DNA of 64,000 bases from Lysobacterales bacterium (lineage in GTDB: Bacteria; Pseudomonadota; Gammaproteobacteria; Xanthomonadales; Xanthomonadaceae), in the NCBI GenBank assembly GCA_020442465.1, contig JAGRJY010000026.1:18621-82620 (forward strand), in the 5' to 3' direction. Below the pieces are notes generated by a model, which saw only the letters and a list, made by a program, of their open reading frames with translations, was not told the origin of the DNA and did not search any database. Within the stretch, counting starts at the first letter, position 1; every line of letters begins with the position of its first letter. Positions 42,047 to 51,106 of the stretch are shown in pieces. The position numbers and the translations under genes are program-made.

Positions 42047-44053
42047 TCAGTCGAACGACGGCGCGCGGCGAAACAGGGCGAAGCCGAGCAGCAGCACGGC
42101 CAGTGCGCTGCCGAGGTGCAGGCGGGCACTGGTCGCGCCCTGGGCCAGGTTCAGCGTCTGCGCCGGCTCGGCGTTCGGTACCTGGTCGGCGAGCAGGCTC
42201 TCGCCCTCGGGCCGCGCCGGGGTACGCTCCACCGCGACCAGGCTGGTGAAGCGGCTGGTGATGCCGTGGGCCATCGAGGTGCGGATGATCTCCTCGCGGA
42301 TCAGCGCCGGGTCACCGCCTTCGCGCTCGCTGGACTCGAGCTCGCGGATGCGCGCCTTGGCCCAGAGCCGGCCGATGCCGACGGGTTGCTGGCGCGCGCC
42401 CACCTTCAGCGCCACGCCGCTCTGCCAGCCCTGCTTGGCCAGCACGCCACGCGCCTGCACCTGGCCCTGCAGGGCATCGAGACGTGCGACCACCAGCAGC
42501 GGCTCACCGGCGTACAGATCGGGAATGCGGCTGGGGTAGAACTCGGCGGCGCCCGGCCAGCGCAGGTCGATGTCGCTGAGCATCGGGCGATCGATGCGCG
42601 TCATCAGCGCACCCATGCGCTCGGACACCTGGTTGAGGTCGCGGATCAGTTCGAAGCTGCCGCGTCCCTGCTCGGCGGCGCGGCGCACGAAGTACTCGTT
42701 CGGTGCGCTGCCGATGCCGACCGCGAAGACCCGCGCATCGCCGCGCTGTTTCTCGATCTGCGCCAGCAGCCCGAGTTCGTCGCCGACCGCCGCGTCGGTG
42801 ACCAGTACCACCTGGCGCAGCAGGCCGGGCTCGACAGTGCCCTGCAGGGCCTGCTGCAGCGCCGGCGACAGTTCGGTGCCGCCGTCGGCGCGCAGTTGGG
42901 ACAGACGCGTACGTGTCTCGTCCAGCGCGGCGTCGGTCGGCGCGGGCGACTCGGCAAACCAGCGCGTCGCAGTGTGGTTGAAGCTCACCACGTTGAAGCG
43001 GTCTTCCGGACGCAGCGTCGCGAGCGCGGCGTCCACCGCCGCCTTGGCCTGCTCCATCGACGTGCCGAGCATGGAGCCCGAATGGTCGAGCACCAGGATC
43101 AGCTCGCGCGGCAGCGGGTTGCCGGCCTGGGTCGGCGGCACCAGCATCACCATCGCGTACGCGGCATCCTCGCCGTGCTCGGCGAATACCGCCTGCATCG
43201 GTGCGGCGCTCGGTTGCGGCTTCCAGCGCAGTTCGAAATCGTGATCGGCCTCGACCACGAAGTCGCGGAGGTGGACGAAGTAGGCACCATCGCGCTGCTC
43301 GACGTCGATCGCGTGGGTCGCGCTGCTCAGCTCTGCGAGCGCCATGCCGGGATGAATCTCGGCGAAGATCGCCACGCTGGGCGGCAGCGGTGCAGCGTCC
43401 ACCGCGAGCGTGGCGGCGGGGTCCAGCGACACGGTTTGGCGCAGAGGGTCCCGCGTCGCCTGTGTGTTGGGCGGCGGGGTGAAGGTCAGCGGCAGCGCCA
43501 GCGAGAACACACCCTCGCGATAGTCGACCTGCTGCCAGTAGGCGATCTCGACTTCGATCGCTTCACCCGGGCCGATGTTCGTCAGTGCGGTCTTGAACAC
43601 GTTGCCGCGCTGCTGTTCGACCAGGGCGGCGCGCCGGCCGGTCGCAGCGGCCTGGGCAAAGGTCGCGCGGGCCTGCTGCTTTTCCTGGATTTCGCCCTCG
43701 ATCAGCCGGTCGCCGATACGGATGCTCAGGCCCCCGACCGCGGCGTCGCCGGGCAGCGGAAGCAGGTAGCGACCTTCGCGCCAGTCCTGCGAGGCATTCT
43801 CGTAGCGCTGCACGATGCGCACTTCGGCAAGCAGGCCCTCGACCTGCATCGTCACCGTGGTGTCGAGCGCCAGGCCCGGCATCCAGGCGCCATCGCCGCT
43901 GCGGTATTCGAGGCCGGCGCAGTCGGCGCGGGCGGAGGCGATCAGGCAGAGCACGGCGCCGAAGGCGGCGAGGCGGCGTCGCCAGTGACGCGCGAACATG
44001 CGCGGCTTGCGGGTTTCGCGGGGGCTGGGTGTGGGGGCGCTGCGGCGGTCCAT
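42047..44053 (-). CDS. Sortase target protein with VIT and vWA domains
   Basis: The 668-residue protein is the expected substrate of the dedicated sortase. It has a signal region (about residues 15-45) and a VIT domain (MQVEGLLAEVRIVQRYEN, about 60-180). A von Willebrand factor A domain follows, with the MIDAS motif DHSGS in LILVLDHSGSMLGTSMEQAK (about 325-345). The C-terminus has a hydrophobic helix (LHLGSALAVLLLGFALF) and RR. The five residues expected before the helix do not spell LPXTG: the nearest text is QTLNLAQGATSAR. The ATG at 44053 has AAGGAG at good spacing. It is divergent from pdsR across 152 bases. Confidence 0.9.
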   Translation of the reverse strand: MDRRSAPTPSPRETRKPRMFARHWRRRLAAFGAVLCLIASARADCAGLEYRSGDGAWMPGLALDTTVTMQVEGLLAEVRIVQRYENASQDWREGRYLLPLPGDAAVGGLSIRIGDRLIEGEIQEKQQARATFAQAAATGRRAALVEQQRGNVFKTALTNIGPGEAIEVEIAYWQQVDYREGVFSLALPLTFTPPPNTQATRDPLRQTVSLDPAATLAVDAAPLPPSVAIFAEIHPGMALAELSSATHAIDVEQRDGAYFVHLRDFVVEADHDFELRWKPQPSAAPMQAVFAEHGEDAAYAMVMLVPPTQAGNPLPRELILVLDHSGSMLGTSMEQAKAAVDAALATLRPEDRFNVVSFNHTATRWFAESPAPTDAALDETRTRLSQLRADGGTELSPALQQALQGTVEPGLLRQVVLVTDAAVGDELGLLAQIEKQRGDARVFAVGIGSAPNEYFVRRAAEQGRGSFELIRDLNQVSERMGALMTRIDRPMLSDIDLRWPGAAEFYPSRIPDLYAGEPLLVVARLDALQGQVQARGVLAKQGWQSGVALKVGARQQPVGIGRLWAKARIRELESSEREGGDPALIREEIIRTSMAHGITSRFTSLVAVERTPARPEGESLLADQVPNAEPAQTLNLAQGATSARLHLGSALAVLLLGFALFRRAPSFD

Positions 44054-44205
44054 GGGCAACTCCTTGTCAGGGCGTTGCCAGTTCACAACCCGATTGCGCA
44101 AGCGTCGGGTGCGCCTGCGGGCGGGGGGGCGACGAAATGTGGCGGAAATCTGATCGATGCGCTGCGGCCGTTGTGTGCCCGCCGTCGTCTGCCTATGCTG
44201 ATTCC

Positions 44206-44895
44206 ATGAGCCGAACCGTCGCCATCGTCGAAGACGAACCCGATCTGCGCGCCAATTACCTGCAGGCGCTGCAGCGCTATGGCTATGTCGTGGCCGGTTA
44301 CGCCGATCGAGCGTCGGCGATGAATGCGTTCGCCCTGCGCCTGCCCGACCTGGTGCTGATCGACGTCGGCCTCGGCGACGAGCCCGAAGGCGGATTCGAA
44401 CTGTGCCGGCACTTGCGCGCGCGCTCGTCGAGCTTGCCGATCCTGTTCCTGACCGCGCGCGACTCCGACCTCGACGTCATCTCGGGGCTGCGCCTGGGCG
44501 CCGACGACTACCTCAGCAAGACCGTGAGCATGGCGCAGCTGACCGCGCGCGTCGCGGCCCTGTTCCGTCGTCTCGAAGCGCTGCAGCAGCCTGCCGCGAA
44601 GGAATCGGTGGTGAGCCTGCGGGCCTTGCGCCTGGAGGTCGAGCGCATGCGGGTGACCTGGCAGGAGCAGGAAGTGCCGCTGACCCTGACCGAGTTCTGG
44701 ATGGTGCATGCGCTCGTGCGGCATCCGGGCCACGTGCGTTCGCGCGACCAGTTGATGCGCGAGTCCGAGATCGTCGTCGACGACGCCACCATCACCAGCC
44801 ACATCAAGCGCATCCGGCGAAAGTTCGAAGCAATCGACGCTGCGTTCGACGAGATCGACACGGTGCACGGGGCCGGCTACCGGTGGCGGCCGTAG
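44206..44895 (+). CDS. pdsR: Response regulator of the dedicated sortase system (PdsR-type)
   Basis: The 229-residue OmpR-type regulator has a receiver domain (Asp10-Glu11 acidic pair, phospho-acceptor Asp53 in LVLIDVGLG, Lys in DDYLSKTVS). A winged-helix DNA-binding domain follows (LTLTEFWMVHALVRHPGHVRSRDQLM, then TITSHIKRIRRKF and GAGYRW). It is adjacent and divergent to the sortase-target gene and followed by a matching kinase, so regulation of the sortase operon is the expected role. The ATG at 44206 begins the receiver directly. Confidence 0.9.
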   Translation: MSRTVAIVEDEPDLRANYLQALQRYGYVVAGYADRASAMNAFALRLPDLVLIDVGLGDEPEGGFELCRHLRARSSSLPILFLTARDSDLDVISGLRLGADDYLSKTVSMAQLTARVAALFRRLEALQQPAAKESVVSLRALRLEVERMRVTWQEQEVPLTLTEFWMVHALVRHPGHVRSRDQLMRESEIVVDDATITSHIKRIRRKFEAIDAAFDEIDTVHGAGYRWRP

Positions 44896-44995
44896 CACAC
44901 GCCGTCGCGCCATCGGCGCGCGATCGCTCCGTCTCGCGATGGGCGCCGTACTGCTGCACTGACACGGCCTGCCCACGCCGCCTTGCCGAGCGTGA

Positions 44996-45017
44996 GCCGC
45001 CGCGGCGCCGCGGCGGC
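44996..45017. repeat. Perfect 22-bp GC palindrome between pdsR and pdsS
   Basis: The 22 bases at 44996-45017 are exactly self-complementary and made only of G and C. They lie in the 229-base gap between the regulator and kinase genes. As RNA this would form a short but strong hairpin with no U-run; as DNA it could be a binding site. The remainder of the gap has no ORF. Confidence 0.6.
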
Positions 45018-45124
45018 ATGCGGAGGGTTCGAGGGCATGGCCGGGCACCGACCTGCCGACTTTGCGGCTCTACGCGTTGGCTCGGGCTTGGCATGGCGCC
45101 GAGCCGTGCGCTGGGCCGCTGAAC

Positions 45125-47143
45125 ATGTCCTTGCGCTGGAAACTGCTGCTGATCTCGCTGAGCCTGCTGGTGCTGCCGTGGTCGGGCTGGCGTCTGCTGC
45201 AGCTGATGGAATCGCAGCTGCGCGCGGGTCAGGCGGAAACCCTCGCGGCCTCCACCGAAGCGGTGGCGCGGGCGATGGTGCGGCTGCGTGGTGCCCTGCC
45301 GCCCGACGGGCCGCGCTGGACCATCCAGCGCCTGGCCCGCACGCCACGCATCGACGGTCGCGCGGACGACTGGGCAGGCGTGCGGATGGAGCCGCTGGGC
45401 AGCGCGGATGACACATTCGCCGTGCGCGCCGCCGTGGCCGGCACCCTGGACGAGACTTATCTGCTGGTGTCGGTGCGCGATACGACGCCGGTGCGTGCCA
45501 ACGTCGAGTGGCCCGGTGCGCCGGGCGCCGACCACGTCCAGCTCGGCTTCCACGGCACCAACGGCAGCCAGGTGCTGCGCATCGCCAATGCCCGCGAGGG
45601 AGACCTCAAGCTGATGGCGCTCGACGGCGAGCCTTCCCCGTTTCGTCTCGTCGGCCACTGGCGCGATACCGAGGATGGCTACACGATCGAGCTGATGCTT
45701 CCGCGCGGCTGGCCGATTGCTCGGGTGGGCCTGCTGGTTCAGGACGGTCGGCCGGATGCGCCGCCGCGCAGCGTGCGTACCGACGCCGCGGACGGCAGCG
45801 GCAACTGGCCGCTGTGGGCGATCCAGGACCGCATCGGCGAGCGCCTGCGCAGTCTGATTCCCGACGGCGTGCGTGCGCGGCTGGTGGATGACCAGGGCTG
45901 GGTCTACGCCGACGAAGGGGCCTTGCCCTTGCCGGACGAAGACATCGGCATGCCGTGGTGGAAGCGTCAGCTGTGGGTCGCCCTGGCCCACGCCGATGCT
46001 CCGTACTCGCAGGATGCCGCGCTGGCCGATCGCGTCGACGCGTCGGTGTCGTCGGCAGCGACGAACGACGCCGCGGCGCGGCGCTGGCAGCGCGATCCGC
46101 ACGCGCCGCGATTGCTGCTGAGCGTATTCCGTCCGCTCGACGCCGAACGCCCCACGCGCGCGCTGCTGTGGCTGCAGAGCGAGCAGCAGTCGCTGTTGCA
46201 CGCCGACGAGGCGCTGACGGGGCTGCTCGGCACCACGCTGATCACGGTGGCCGTCGTGGTGCTGGCACTGCTGTTCTTCGCCAGCCGACTCTCCGCTCGC
46301 ATCACCCGTCTGCGCGACGCCGTCGACGGTGCGCTGGGGCGCGAGGGTGACGTGCGCACGTTCGCGCCGATCGACGATCGCGACGAGATCGGCGACCTGT
46401 CTCGCAGTTTCTCGCGCCTGATGCAGGAAGTGGCCGCACATCAGGCCTATCTGCGCAGTCTTGCCGGCAAGCTCTCGCACGAGCTCAACACGCCGATCGC
46501 CGTGGTGCGCGGGGCGCTCGACAACCTCGATGCGCGCGCGCTGCCTGCCGAAGACCGCGCCGGACTGGAGCGCGCGCGGGCCGGCGGCGATCGTCTCGCG
46601 CACATCGTGCGCAGCATGAGCGAGGCCAGTCGCATCGAGCAGGCGATCGCTCAAGCCGATGCCGAAGACTTCGACGTCGCGGCGCTGCTGCGGCAGTGCC
46701 AGCCCGGCTACGCGCAATTGCTGGCGCCGCGGCAGCTCGACCTCGAACTCGGGTCGGCGCCGGCCACCCTGCATGGCTCGCCGGAACTCGTGGTTCAGGC
46801 GCTCGACAAGCTGATCGACAACGCGCGCGGCTATACGCCCGAGCACGGCTGGGTGCGGATCAGCCTGGCGCGCGGCACCGATGGATTGCAGCTGGCGGTG
46901 GCGAACAGCGACTCGCGACTGCCGGCGTCGATTCGCGATCGCCTGTTCGAGTCGCTGGTCAGCGATCCAGGCGGTCGCCGCGGCAGCGGCGTGCATCTCG
47001 GCCTCGGCCTGCACGTCGTGCGCCTGGTCGCCGAGCTGCACGGTGGCCGGGCGGACGCGAACGAATTGCCCGACGGCGTCGGCGTCGAGTTCGTCCTGCG
47101 CCTGCGCGGGATGCCGCGCCGCTCGGGCGGTCACAGGCGTTGA
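45125..47143 (+). CDS. pdsS: Sensor histidine kinase of the dedicated sortase system (PdsS-type)
   Basis: The 672-residue protein has an N-terminal helix (LLLISLSLLVLPWSGW) and a large periplasmic domain (about residues 30-365). That domain starts with a CBM9-like strand set (TPRIDGRADDWAG, NVEWPGAPGADHVQLGF), suggesting a sugar- or polymer-sensing fold. A second helix (TTLITVAVVVLALLFFASRL) and a HAMP domain follow. The kinase core has the H-box KLSHELNTPIAVVRG (His452), DNARGYTPEH (N-box) and GVHLGLGLHVV (G-box). It is the partner of the upstream regulator. The start ATG at 45125 has no clear RBS. Confidence 0.89.
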   Translation: MSLRWKLLLISLSLLVLPWSGWRLLQLMESQLRAGQAETLAASTEAVARAMVRLRGALPPDGPRWTIQRLARTPRIDGRADDWAGVRMEPLGSADDTFAVRAAVAGTLDETYLLVSVRDTTPVRANVEWPGAPGADHVQLGFHGTNGSQVLRIANAREGDLKLMALDGEPSPFRLVGHWRDTEDGYTIELMLPRGWPIARVGLLVQDGRPDAPPRSVRTDAADGSGNWPLWAIQDRIGERLRSLIPDGVRARLVDDQGWVYADEGALPLPDEDIGMPWWKRQLWVALAHADAPYSQDAALADRVDASVSSAATNDAAARRWQRDPHAPRLLLSVFRPLDAERPTRALLWLQSEQQSLLHADEALTGLLGTTLITVAVVVLALLFFASRLSARITRLRDAVDGALGREGDVRTFAPIDDRDEIGDLSRSFSRLMQEVAAHQAYLRSLAGKLSHELNTPIAVVRGALDNLDARALPAEDRAGLERARAGGDRLAHIVRSMSEASRIEQAIAQADAEDFDVAALLRQCQPGYAQLLAPRQLDLELGSAPATLHGSPELVVQALDKLIDNARGYTPEHGWVRISLARGTDGLQLAVANSDSRLPASIRDRLFESLVSDPGGRRGSGVHLGLGLHVVRLVAELHGGRADANELPDGVGVEFVLRLRGMPRRSGGHRR

Positions 47144-47188
47144 GCCTGCGCGTCGTGGAGGGCGATCGATGAACGGCGCGGAGAACGG

Positions 47189-48457
47189 ATGCAGATGATG
47201 GCGCGTGGTGTCCTGCGTGCAGCGAGCGCGCTGGTGCTGATGCTCGCGGTCGGCGTCGTGCCGATGGCGGTGGCGGGCCCCGCGCCGCAGTCCCTGGTGT
47301 CGCCGCGTCCGACTTCCTGGGTGCTCGATCAGGCGGGCCTGCTGTCGGTCGAGTCCGAGCAGAACATCGACGCCATGATCGACCATGCGCGTCGCAGCCA
47401 GCCGGTCGAGCTGGCGGTGGTGACGGTGACCGACGCCGGCACCGACGACACGCGCCGTTTCGCGTTCGAACTGTTCAATCACTGGGGCATCGGCGATGCG
47501 CAGCGGCAGGATGGCGTGCTGGTGTTTCTGGCCCACCGGCAGCGTGCCGCCGAGATCGTGTTCGGCCGCGGCATCGACACCGCCCAGGGTAGTGCAATCA
47601 GCCAGCGGGTGATGGATCGTGCACTGATTCCGCGGCTGCGCGAGGGCGATTTCGAAGGCGGCCTGCAGGCGGCGGTCGATGCGCTGCTGCACGAACTGCA
47701 GGGCGTCACTCCGACCGCGCTGGAAGCGCCGTCCGCAGCGCAGCTCGCGGCGGCCGGGAGCGGCCAGCTTGCCGTGGAGACAGAGGATGCCGTCGCAGGC
47801 AGCGCTGGCGCGCAGACTGCCAGCCCCGGCGATTCGACGCCGGTTCGTCCCCGCCACGACGGTGTGGCGAATCGGCGGGTGTCGAGCGGACAGGAGGCAA
47901 ACGGTGTGTCATCCCTCAATCGACCCGCGGGCTGGTTCGGCGGTGGGGCGCTGGGCTTGCTCGGCCTGTTCGTCCTGCGCGGGTGGTGGCGGCTGCGCGG
48001 GCGCCGATGCCCGCGCTGCCATGCGTCGATGCAGCGGCTGTCGGAGGCGCTGGACGATGCACACCTGCAGCCGGCACAGCGACTCGAAGAGCAGCTCGGC
48101 AGCGTCGACTACGACGTCTGGGCCTGCACCGCATGCAGTTTCGTCGACACTCGCCGCTACGGCGCCTGGTTCACCCGCTACGCGCGGTGTTCGGCGTGCG
48201 AGTCGGTCACCCTGGAACGCGAGCAGACGGTTCTGCGTGCGGCCACCTACGACCATGGCGGACGCGTCCGCGTGGACGAGCGCTGCAGACATTGCGATCA
48301 CCGCCACAGCGTCGAACGCAGCACGCCGCGCAAGACCCGACCGAGCAGCGGGGGCGGCGGAAGCGGCGGCAGCCGGTCCGGCAGCAGCTCGCGCGGACGC
48401 AGCGGTGGGTTTTCCGGCGGTCGGTCGTCGGGCGGCGGCGCGAGCGGTCGCTGGTAG
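47189..48457 (+). CDS. Membrane TPM-domain protein with zinc ribbons and Gly/Ser tail
   Basis: The 422-residue protein has a signal sequence (about residues 5-30) and a TPM (YgcG-type) domain: VLDQAGLLSVESEQNIDAMI, ELAVVTVTDAG, GVLVFLAHRQRAAEIVFGRGI. One membrane helix follows (GALGLLGLFVLRGW), then a cytosolic part with paired zinc-ribbon Cys motifs (CPRCH, CTAC, CSAC, CRHC). It ends in a Gly/Ser/Arg tail (GGGGSGGSRSGSSSRGR...). TPM proteins act in envelope maintenance; the exact activity is unknown. It follows the sortase kinase by 45 bases and may belong to that system's operon. Confidence 0.82.
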   Translation: MQMMARGVLRAASALVLMLAVGVVPMAVAGPAPQSLVSPRPTSWVLDQAGLLSVESEQNIDAMIDHARRSQPVELAVVTVTDAGTDDTRRFAFELFNHWGIGDAQRQDGVLVFLAHRQRAAEIVFGRGIDTAQGSAISQRVMDRALIPRLREGDFEGGLQAAVDALLHELQGVTPTALEAPSAAQLAAAGSGQLAVETEDAVAGSAGAQTASPGDSTPVRPRHDGVANRRVSSGQEANGVSSLNRPAGWFGGGALGLLGLFVLRGWWRLRGRRCPRCHASMQRLSEALDDAHLQPAQRLEEQLGSVDYDVWACTACSFVDTRRYGAWFTRYARCSACESVTLEREQTVLRAATYDHGGRVRVDERCRHCDHRHSVERSTPRKTRPSSGGGGSGGSRSGSSSRGRSGGFSGGRSSGGGASGRW

Positions 48458-48751
48458 GTCGCGTCGCGGTCGAAGCCGGGCGTGCAGCCTGCAGGATGGC
48501 CCGGATCGTGTCGGCGTCGGGCACTGCGTCTGCACCGTCGAAGAAGTATTGCCGGAGCGGTTCGCGCGGGTCGCCCTGAACCGTTCGTGCGGGCAACAAG
48601 GCAGGCAGGACGCGCACCGGCTATGCATCGCGTGGATCCACCGCGCGTGCGCGTTGGAGATGCGATTTGGCGCTGCTTGGTGCATCGCCCGACTTGACAC
48701 TGCGGTGTCGGCTGCGCACCCTCGGGGCATGTTCAACGCAGGGCCGAGGCG
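48458..48751. other. Spacer before the ATP-grasp gene
   Basis: This 294-base spacer has no supported gene on the plus strand. A minus-strand frame here reads PREPLRQYFFDGADAVPDADTIRAI-like text, which looks protein-like, but it continues into Arg/Ser-rich antisense of the TPM gene and has no start context. TTGACA at 48694-48699 is a perfect -35 hexamer, but the 17-base-spaced -10 position (CACCCT) is poor. Confidence 0.45.
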
Positions 48752-50164
48752 GTGAGCGCGATCTTCGACGAGATGGGTTGGGGCGGCGACACCCGTGCGC
48801 CCTACGCGCTGGTCGATGCCTGGCTGAAGTCGATTCCGGCCGATCAGCTCACGGCCAAGCGCGCCGAGGCCGAAGTGTTGTTCCGCCGCATCGGCATCAC
48901 GTTCGCGGTGTATACCGAGGGCGGCGATCCCGAGCGACTGATTCCCTTCGATCTGGTGCCGCGGGTGCTCGCCCAGGCGGAGTGGCAGCGCCTCAGTCGT
49001 GGCCTGATGCAGCGCGTGCGCGCCTTGAATGCCTTCATCCACGACGTGTACCACGGCCAGGAAATTCTCCGCGCCGGCCGCGTGCCGCGCGATCTGGTCC
49101 TGCACAACGCACAGTTCCGCCCTGAGATGGTCGGCCAGGACCTGCCGTTCGACATCTATACCCACATCGCCGGCATCGATCTGGTACGCACCGGGCCGGA
49201 CGACTACTACGTGCTGGAAGACAACTGCCGCACGCCTTCGGGGGTCTCCTACATGCTGGAGAATCGCGAGGTCATGCTGCGGCTGTTTCCCGAGCTGTTC
49301 CGCCGCGCGCGCGTGTCGCCGGTCGCGCACTATCCCGATGAGCTGCTGGAGACCCTGCGCTCGGTCGCGCCCCGCCACTGCGAGGGCGAGCCGACTGTCG
49401 CCCTGCTGACGCCGGGCATTTACAACAGCGCCTACTACGAGCACGCCTTTCTCGCCGACGAGATGGGCATCGCCCTGGTCGAAGGCCACGACCTGATGGT
49501 GAAGGACGACATCTGCTACATGCGCACGACGCGGGGCCTGCAGCGTCTCGACGTGCTGTACCGGCGCATCGACGACGACTATCTCGATCCACTGGTGTTC
49601 CGGCCGGAGTCGATGCTCGGTGTGCCGGGTATCCACTACGCCGCCTGCGCGGGCAATCTGACCCTGTGCAATGCGGTGGGTGCAGGTATCGCCGACGACA
49701 AGGCGATCTACATCCACGTGCCGGAGATGATCCGTTTCTATCTCGGCGAGGAACCGCTGCTGCAGAACGTGCCGACCTGGGACTGCAAAAAGCCCGACGA
49801 GCTCGCGCACGTGCTCGATCACCTCGATGAGCTGGTGGTCAAGGCGGTGCATGGTTCCGGCGGCTACGGGATGCTGGTCGGTCCGACGTCCACCCGGGAC
49901 GAGATCGCCGAGTTCGAGAAGGTGCTCAGGGCCAAGCCGCACGAGTACATCGCGCAGCCGACTCTTGCGCTCTCGACCGTGCCCTGCTTCGTCGAATCGG
50001 GGCTGGCGCCGCGCCACGTCGACCTTCGCCCCTTCGTGCTCAGTGGCGCATCCATGCAGGTGGTGCCCGGCGGGCTGACCCGCGTCGCCATGCGCGAGGG
50101 TTCGCTGGTGGTGAATTCGTCGCAGGGCGGCGGCACCAAGGACACCTGGGTGCTGGAGTCCTGA
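48752..50164 (+). CDS. Circularly permuted ATP-grasp ligase (DUF404/DUF407 type)
   Basis: The 470-residue cytosolic protein belongs to the circularly permuted ATP-grasp type 2 family. Signatures are VLFRRIGITFAVYTEGGDPERLIPFD, the DLVRTGPDDYYVLEDNCRTPSGVSYMLENRE segment, DVLYRRIDDDYLDP and SGASMQVVPGGLTRVA near the end. Such enzymes form amide bonds from a carboxylate and an amine with ATP; the peptide-like substrate is unknown. The start is GTG at 48752. The TGATG overlap couples it to the alpha-E gene, and the set ATP-grasp, alpha-E, transglutaminase, Anbu is a known conserved neighbourhood. Confidence 0.92.
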   Translation: MSAIFDEMGWGGDTRAPYALVDAWLKSIPADQLTAKRAEAEVLFRRIGITFAVYTEGGDPERLIPFDLVPRVLAQAEWQRLSRGLMQRVRALNAFIHDVYHGQEILRAGRVPRDLVLHNAQFRPEMVGQDLPFDIYTHIAGIDLVRTGPDDYYVLEDNCRTPSGVSYMLENREVMLRLFPELFRRARVSPVAHYPDELLETLRSVAPRHCEGEPTVALLTPGIYNSAYYEHAFLADEMGIALVEGHDLMVKDDICYMRTTRGLQRLDVLYRRIDDDYLDPLVFRPESMLGVPGIHYAACAGNLTLCNAVGAGIADDKAIYIHVPEMIRFYLGEEPLLQNVPTWDCKKPDELAHVLDHLDELVVKAVHGSGGYGMLVGPTSTRDEIAEFEKVLRAKPHEYIAQPTLALSTVPCFVESGLAPRHVDLRPFVLSGASMQVVPGGLTRVAMREGSLVVNSSQGGGTKDTWVLES

Positions 50165-51099
50165 TGCTCGCCCGGATCGCCGAGAACCTGTTCTGGTTGT
50201 CGCGCTACATGGAGCGCGCCGACTACGTCGCGCGCCTGCTGCAGGCGGCCGGGCACATGAGTGCCGTGCGTCCGGAGAGCGATTCGGTCACCGAATGGGA
50301 ATCGGCGATCGTCGCGGCCGGCGCCAAGGAGAGTTTCTTCGCCAGCTCCAGCGTGAGCGAAGAATCGGTCGTCCACCATCTCGCCTTCGACCCGCAGAAC
50401 TCCTCCTCTATCGTCAGCTGCATCGAGACCGCGCGTCGCAACGCGCGAGCGGTGCGCACGGCGCTGAACACCGAGGCTTGGGAAGCGGTCAACGGCGCCT
50501 GGCTGGAGCTGCACCAGTTTCCGCGCGAGCTGTCGCAGGACGAACGCATCCGCTTCCTCGAGTGGGTCAAGGCGCGGATCGGCCTGTTCCAGGGCGTGTT
50601 CGCCAACACCACGCTGCGGATGGACAGCTTCCATTTCTTCCGCATCGGCCAATTCCTCGAGCGCGCCGACAACACCGCGCGCCTGCTCGACGTGAAATAC
50701 CACGTGCGCCTGCCGCGAGTCGAAGACGTCGGTGGCGTGATCGACTACTACCAGTGGCTGGCCGTGCTGCGCGTGGTCGCCGCGCGACGCGCCTACCGGG
50801 TGCTGTTCAAGGGCCATGTCGAGCCGGCCCAGGTGGCGGAACTGCTGGTGTTGCGTCCGGAGTTCCCGCGTTCGCTGCGTTTCAGCTACCAGCGCATCGT
50901 CGATCATCTGGAACTGATCGAGGACCAGGATCCGCATCGCGTCGCCGAGGCCAAGCGACTCGCCCACGGGCTGCTGGTGCGGCTGACCTACTCCAGCATC
51001 GACGAGGTGATCAGCGGCGGGTTGCACGAGTTCCTGTCCGACATCGTCGAACGCACCACCGAACTGGGTGGCGCGATCGCCCGCGCCCACCACTTCTGA
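50164..51099 (+). CDS. Alpha-E (DUF403) domain protein
   Basis: The 311-residue all-alpha protein is a clear alpha-E family member. It has the N-terminal MLARIAENLFWLSRYMERADYVARLL, the central FHFFRIGQFLERADNTARLLDVKYH and the late SLRFSYQRIVDHLELIEDQ. The repeated ERAD(N/Y)xARLL helices are diagnostic. The biochemical function is unknown; it is always found with the ATP-grasp ligase and is assumed to work with it. It starts one base inside the ATP-grasp stop (TGATG). Confidence 0.93.
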   Translation: MLARIAENLFWLSRYMERADYVARLLQAAGHMSAVRPESDSVTEWESAIVAAGAKESFFASSSVSEESVVHHLAFDPQNSSSIVSCIETARRNARAVRTALNTEAWEAVNGAWLELHQFPRELSQDERIRFLEWVKARIGLFQGVFANTTLRMDSFHFFRIGQFLERADNTARLLDVKYHVRLPRVEDVGGVIDYYQWLAVLRVVAARRAYRVLFKGHVEPAQVAELLVLRPEFPRSLRFSYQRIVDHLELIEDQDPHRVAEAKRLAHGLLVRLTYSSIDEVISGGLHEFLSDIVERTTELGGAIARAHHF

Positions 51100-51106
51100 G
51101 GGCCGC

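Noticed and set aside
44804..47857. A 1017-codon minus-strand open frame
   Set aside because: It covers pdsS and the TPM gene in antisense, with Arg/His/Gln-rich low-complexity text and no start context.
48207..48617. Minus-strand frame with the protein-like text REPLRQYFFDGADAVPDAD
   Set aside because: It has no RBS or conserved domain that I recognise and runs into antisense of the TPM gene. A gene fragment cannot be excluded, but the support is too thin to list.
48694..48722. Perfect TTGACA as a promoter for the ATP-grasp operon
   Set aside because: The -10 position at normal spacing is CACCCT, so a complete promoter cannot be supported; mentioned only in the spacer entry.
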